In this document: positions 60,713 to 64,000 of the stretch, one piece after another | Position numbering within the stretch: the first letter of the stretch is position 1 | How the letters are laid out: every line of letters begins with the position of its first letter | Assembly: GCF_932274485.2 (NCBI RefSeq) | Contig: NC_065883.2 | Span: 75,537,839 to 75,601,838 of the forward strand | Length of the DNA stretch: 64,000 nt | Reading direction: 5' to 3' | From: Patella vulgata | Lineage: Eukaryota; Mollusca; Gastropoda; Patellidae | Position numbers and translations under genes: made by a program | The notes under the pieces: model-generated | Databases searched by the model: none | What the model was told of the DNA's origin: nothing | Seen by the model: the letters and a program-made list of their open reading frames with translations, nothing else

Positions 60713-60816
60713 CTGGTGAGGGCGTATGTGATTTGTAGGTCGTGGGTTGACTCCCACATGAAAGACCCATGCGCATGCGCCAAATTAACTAAACTGCAGA
60801 TGTGTCTGTGATATCA

Positions 60817-61103
60817 CTATCACTGGAAGCGAACGTTAAAGTTGCTTTCCCACAGAGGTATTTATCGGATGGTTATCCAATAAAAGTATAGCGGAAATGA
60901 AATGAAATGGGGTTTAACGTCCTACTGTTCTGCTCCTAACCTGGGCTAATGAAGACGGGCATACGCCATACATTGTGCTATGAGGGAAATTTTGCCCGGA
61001 CAGCGGCACTACGGCCTACTCTTATATCGAATTCCAACTGCCCAAGGATCTTTTACGTGCACGCCAATGTGTACACGGGACCCTGGTTTTTCGTCCCATC
61101 CGA
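60817..61103. repeat. Left arm of a 290-bp inverted duplication
   Basis: ATCACTATCACTGGAAGCGA through GTATAGCGGAAATGAAATG into a reversed SINE-A; its reverse complement is at 61945-62230. The last 13 or so bases correspond to the start of the CUB exon at 62221. Confidence 0.9.
60895..61103 (-). repeat. SINE-A flanked by a 49-bp direct repeat
   Basis: Reverse, 5'-truncated copy. Before it (60849-60894) and after it (61104-61150) stands GCTTTCCCACAGAGGTATTT, ATCGGAYGGTTATCSAATAA, AAGTATAGC. Confidence 0.92.
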
Positions 61104-61151
61104 GCTTTCCCACAGAGGTATTTATCGGACGGTTATCGAATAAAAGTATAG

Positions 61152-61324
61152 CAATGTTGGAATGTATGGAAAGTAGAGACACTCGATCTTATTGGAGAAA
61201 TACTGGATTCCTTGAAAAATACAAAAATGAGAGGGTGTCACTAATCGACAGCCTGGGTGACGTCAGTGACGTCAAAGGTTGCATGCATAGATTGTCTGAC
61301 CTCTTGGCGTTCGGTAGTACTTGA
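61152..61324 (+). other. Unassigned ORF upstream of the CUB exons
   Basis: Reads AMLECMESRDTRSYWRNTGF then LEKYKNERVSLIDSLGD, to a stop at 61322. It looks protein-like in composition but has no recognised family. Might be an exon of another transcript or an old repeat. Confidence 0.25.
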
Positions 61325-61389
61325 TGTACATGTTGATATACTTGATGCTAAGAATTGACAAGTGAATATTGTTTTTATTTTGACTGTAG

Positions 61390-61589
61390 GTGTCAAGCAA
61401 GGATGTGGCGGTATCTTGAATGATACCCAGGGTGTCATATCATCTGTTGATGGCGATGGTGACGGTAACTATGAGAATGCTTTAGATTGTAAATGGACGA
61501 TTATTGCTGCTGATAACAAGGTCGCCATGTTTAATATTACAGGCCTGGATCTAGAGAATAGTATAACTTGTAGAAATGATTATATTAAG
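61390..61589 (+). CDS. CUB domain, N-terminal half exon
   Basis: Acceptor TTTTTATTTTGACTGTAG|GTGTC, last possible clean donor ATTAAG|GTTCGT at 61590; 200 nt, phase 1 to 0. Reads GCGGILNDTQGVISSVDGDG, YENALDCKWTIIA, MFNITGLDLE and CRNDYIK. These are the CUB landmarks: first Cys-Gly-Gly, 'Y.....C.W.I', and the third Cys followed by 'DYI.V' with acidic residues of the calcium site. CUB domains are extracellular. The exon reads on through IKVRIKVR into SINE-B without a stop. Confidence 0.88.
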
Positions 61590-61602
61590 GTTCGTATTAA
61601 GG

Positions 61603-61890
61603 TTCGTGGGGTTTTTCCGGGTCCCCTGGTTTCCTCCCAGTGCTGGCCGAATGGCTAGCACGTGCGCGCTGTATCATGAGGCCTATCATTGAGTTAACTG
61701 GCGTAGTTTCGATTCCCCGGTTGTACGTGACAAGGAGTAGGGTTGCCTGTCCAACCTCGTAGATATTCCCTGGGTCCTCCTGTTTCCTCCCACTACTAAA
61801 GACCCCTACGCGCAAGCGAATTATTGAAATAAAATTAAATCATATTTTAGCCCCGAAATGGCCTAGTTTGTACCGAGTGCACGTTAAACC
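61603..61890 (+). repeat. SINE-B inserted in the CUB coding region
   Basis: Starts with a displaced inner piece (GGGGTTTTTCCGGGTCCCC), then the head GCTGGCCGAATGGCTAGCAC and on to GTGCACGTTAAACCCAAT. Preceded by a doubled ATTAAGGTTCGT. Confidence 0.9.
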
Positions 61891-61891
61891 C

Positions 61892-62153
61892 AATGTTCGA
61901 TCCCGGTGTTGCCCGAGACAGTTCATCTGCCAGGGGGCTGGCAAGGGACAACGTATAGCCATTTGGATGGTACACATTGGCGTGCACGTAAAAGAACGCT
62001 AGGCAGTTGCAATTTGATATAAGATAGGCCATAGTGCCGCTATCTGGGCAAAATTTCCCTCATAGCACAATGTATGGCATATGGCCGTCTTCGTTAGCCC
62101 AGGTTAGGAGCAGAACAGTAGGACGTTAAACCCCATTTCATTTCATTTCCGCT
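61892..62153 (+). repeat. SINE-A (right arm of the inverted duplication)
   Basis: GATCCCGGTGTTGCCCGAGA through GTTAAACCCCATTTCATTTC, then CGCTATACTTTTATTGG, the complement of the flank at 60849-60894. Confidence 0.92.
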
Positions 62154-62220
62154 ATACTTTTATTGGATAACCATCCGATAAATACCTCTGTGGGAAAGCA
62201 ACTTTAACGTTCGCTTCCAG

Positions 62221-62384
62221 TGATAGTGATGGCATGAGTGATGATGATCCGTTAATTGGTATATATTGTGGTAATACACTACCACCATCTATAGTTGCTA
62301 CATCCAACTTCCTGTACGTTATATTCCATACAGACGGTAGTGTCACAGCAAGAGGATTTAACGCAACTTATGGACAGAGAAACG
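62221..62384 (+). CDS. CUB domain, C-terminal half exon
   Basis: Possible acceptor CGCTTCCAG|TGAT; donor AGAAACG|GTAATA, end phase 1. From base 62222 it reads DSDGMSDDDPLIGIYCGNTL then FLYVIFHTDGSVTARGFNAT, the CUB 'D....PLIG.YCG' and 'L.+.F.TDGS....GF.A.Y'. G+CT across the next junction makes Ala, leading into LCGG. The start is one base out of phase with the donor at 61589, so simple splicing of the two halves would hit a stop. Confidence 0.85.
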
Positions 62385-62389
62385 GTAAT

Positions 62390-63160
62390 ACTATTTATAT
62401 CATACAGTCTTCCAATTGACGCTTCCGGCTGATCCTCATACCCATTTACTTGATTTGATATTTGCAATGTCCACAGGTTTATCTTGTCCGCAGGTTTGTT
62501 TTGTTGGTTTTGTTTTGCATGTAGCCCAGTTTCTCGCATATTCCTGAAGCAATGGCCCGAGAAATCCCTCTTTGGCCATTGCTGGATTGGCTTCTGATAC
62601 TTGAGCTTTTGAGGGAGTGTGTCTATTTTCCCGTTCAATCAAATCTATCCCAAGCACAGCAACATGACAGCCCTTCGTTTAATCTGGGGTCTTCCCTAAA
62701 ACTTTGGACAGTGATTTAAGGTATTAAAAATGATGAAAATGTTGTTCGTCTATAAACAGTATTGTTGTTAGCCTCGTTTGTCACACAATTAGTTTTTCTG
62801 CAATATTCTGCTATGCACTGGTTAATTGGGCATAATAAAATCGTAAGTCATGTAAACGTTATGTAAACATATTTTGTCCAATTTGGAGCTTTGTTTCAAG
62901 CGTAATCATATTGTTAAGCAGTTAGCTTTTGGTTGTTAATCGGACTATTGACCAGTCATAATTTGGAACAGAAATTTGCTTCCATTAAAGAAGTGTTTAG
63001 TGGAATTAGCTCTAATCAAACGAAACACTGCAAGGAATATGAGTTTCTCCACTACGTACTACTTTTTCATCTTTTAAAAATACCCATTTTAATTTGAATA
63101 ATTTCACCATTTAGATATTTTGTTACCATTTAAATGTATGTTAAACACATGTAATATTAT
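62390..63160. other. Intron of the CUB gene
   Basis: No repeat or exon recognised; AT-rich with a normal polypyrimidine region near its end. Confidence 0.5.
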
Positions 63161-63167
63161 ATTACAG

Positions 63168-63379
63168 CTCTATGTGGCGGCACTTTGTTTGCATCCAATG
63201 TTTCACAGATAATCAGCTCTCTGAACTACCCTAGTCCAGTAGGACAGATGGCACGATGTCGCTGGGTCATTGATTCAGGTGACAACAATAAAAAAATTCG
63301 TTTGAAGTTTACAAACATTCGTCTAGCCACTGATCCAAACTGCCTTCAAGAATATGTACAGTTCCGAGATTCACCTTTG
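63168..63379 (+). CDS. Second CUB domain, N-terminal half exon
   Basis: Acceptor TAATATTATATTACAG|CTC, donor CCTTTG|GTAAGT; 212 nt, phase 1 to 0. Reads LCGGTLFASNVSQIISSLNY, CRWVIDSG, LKFTNIRL and CLQEYVQFRDSPL. CUB landmarks are intact. The matching C-terminal half lies beyond the window or after the minisatellite. Confidence 0.92.
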
Positions 63380-63389
63380 GTAAGTTGTA

Positions 63390-63915
63390 ACAGGTACTCA
63401 GTGGAACTACTTTATTAACAGGTACCCTGTGGCACTACTTCATTAACAGGGGCACTGTGGAACTACTTTATAAACAGGTGCACTATGGAACTACTTTATT
63501 AACAGGTACCCTGTGGCACTACTTCATTAACATGTGCACTGTGGAACTACTTTATTAACAGGTGCACTGTGGAACTACTTTATTAACAGGTGCACTATGG
63601 AACTACTTTATTAACAGGTACCCTGTGGCACTACTTCATTAACATGTGCACTGTGGAACTACTTTATTAACAGGTGCACAGTAGAACTACTTTATTATTA
63701 GTTACCCTGTGGAACTACTTCAATAACAGGTACCCTGGGGAACTACTTCATTAACAGGTACCCTGTGGAACTATTTTATTAACAGGTACCCCGTGGAACT
63801 ATTTCATTAACAGGTAGGCCTACTCTGTGGTGCTACTTTATTAACAGTTACCCTGTGGAACTAATTTATTAACAGGTACCCAACCTGTGGAACTACGTAA
63901 TTAAGAGTTTGAATA
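63390..63915. repeat. Minisatellite, about 28 bp unit
   Basis: About 18 copies of GGTACCCTGTGGAACTACTT then TATTAACA, with two main variants (GTACCC and GTGCAC). It starts about 10 bp after the splice donor of the CUB exon. Confidence 0.93.
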
Positions 63916-63967
63916 CTATATTAACGATATTCGTTAAAATCACAAGCCAGAAATTTCATCTATATTT

Positions 63968-64000
63968 CAAAAAGTTAAACATGCATTATGCAAGAGCAAA
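63968..64000 (+). mobile_element. Start of another MITE-1 copy
   Basis: GTTAAACATGCATTATGCAA then GAGCAAA equals the left end of the copy at 34767; cut by the window edge. Confidence 0.7.

Overview
The window reads as intron-rich genomic DNA of a mollusc, probably a bivalve. Evidence for this is a multi-exon TRPM channel gene with ordinary GT-AG introns, two abundant tRNA-derived SINE families, and arrays with an (ACGG)n microsatellite and a 3' hairpin that match the 'pearl' (Helentron-associated) repeats described from oysters. Nothing prokaryotic is visible (no operons, ribosome binding sites or CRISPR array). The species assignment is inference.

Minus strand, 35675 down to 3207: one TRPM-family cation channel gene. 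Eighteen exons were found by reading the minus strand for TRPM motifs and splice sites. All 17 junctions keep frame, giving 2889 nt of coding sequence. It covers the N-terminal melastatin homology regions, the ankyrin-like/pre-membrane region, S2 to S5 and the pore loop. A candidate start codon lies at 35658. S6 and the C-terminus must lie left of base 1. No S1 helix was found, and exon 6 carries an unusual insertion. Its introns are crowded with repeats. The 9.4-kb intron between exons 7 and 8 holds a 4-kb palindromic element (19001-23054) and a 1.4-kb foldback element split by a pearl element (23597-26220).

Plus strand, 37.8 kb to the right end: pieces of one or more genes. A signal-peptide exon starts at 37779. 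Five tandemly duplicated exons at 51188-54778 each have intact splice sites and a length divisible by three, and encode short coiled-coil-like segments. CUB-domain exons lie at 61390-63379 and run off the right edge. That these belong to one secreted CUB protein with an expandable stalk is a hypothesis supported by strand, order and phase only. The first CUB domain is interrupted by two SINEs and the end of an inverted duplication.

Most of the rest is mobile-element debris: about 25 pieces of each SINE family (they share the same 3' tail), LINE reverse-transcriptase fragments (one containing two nested MITEs), hAT and Tc1/mariner transposase remnants, several MITE families, foldback islands built from short palindromic words, and many minisatellites. 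One minisatellite of about 48 bp fills a 2.3-kb element with terminal inverted repeats (56521-58813).
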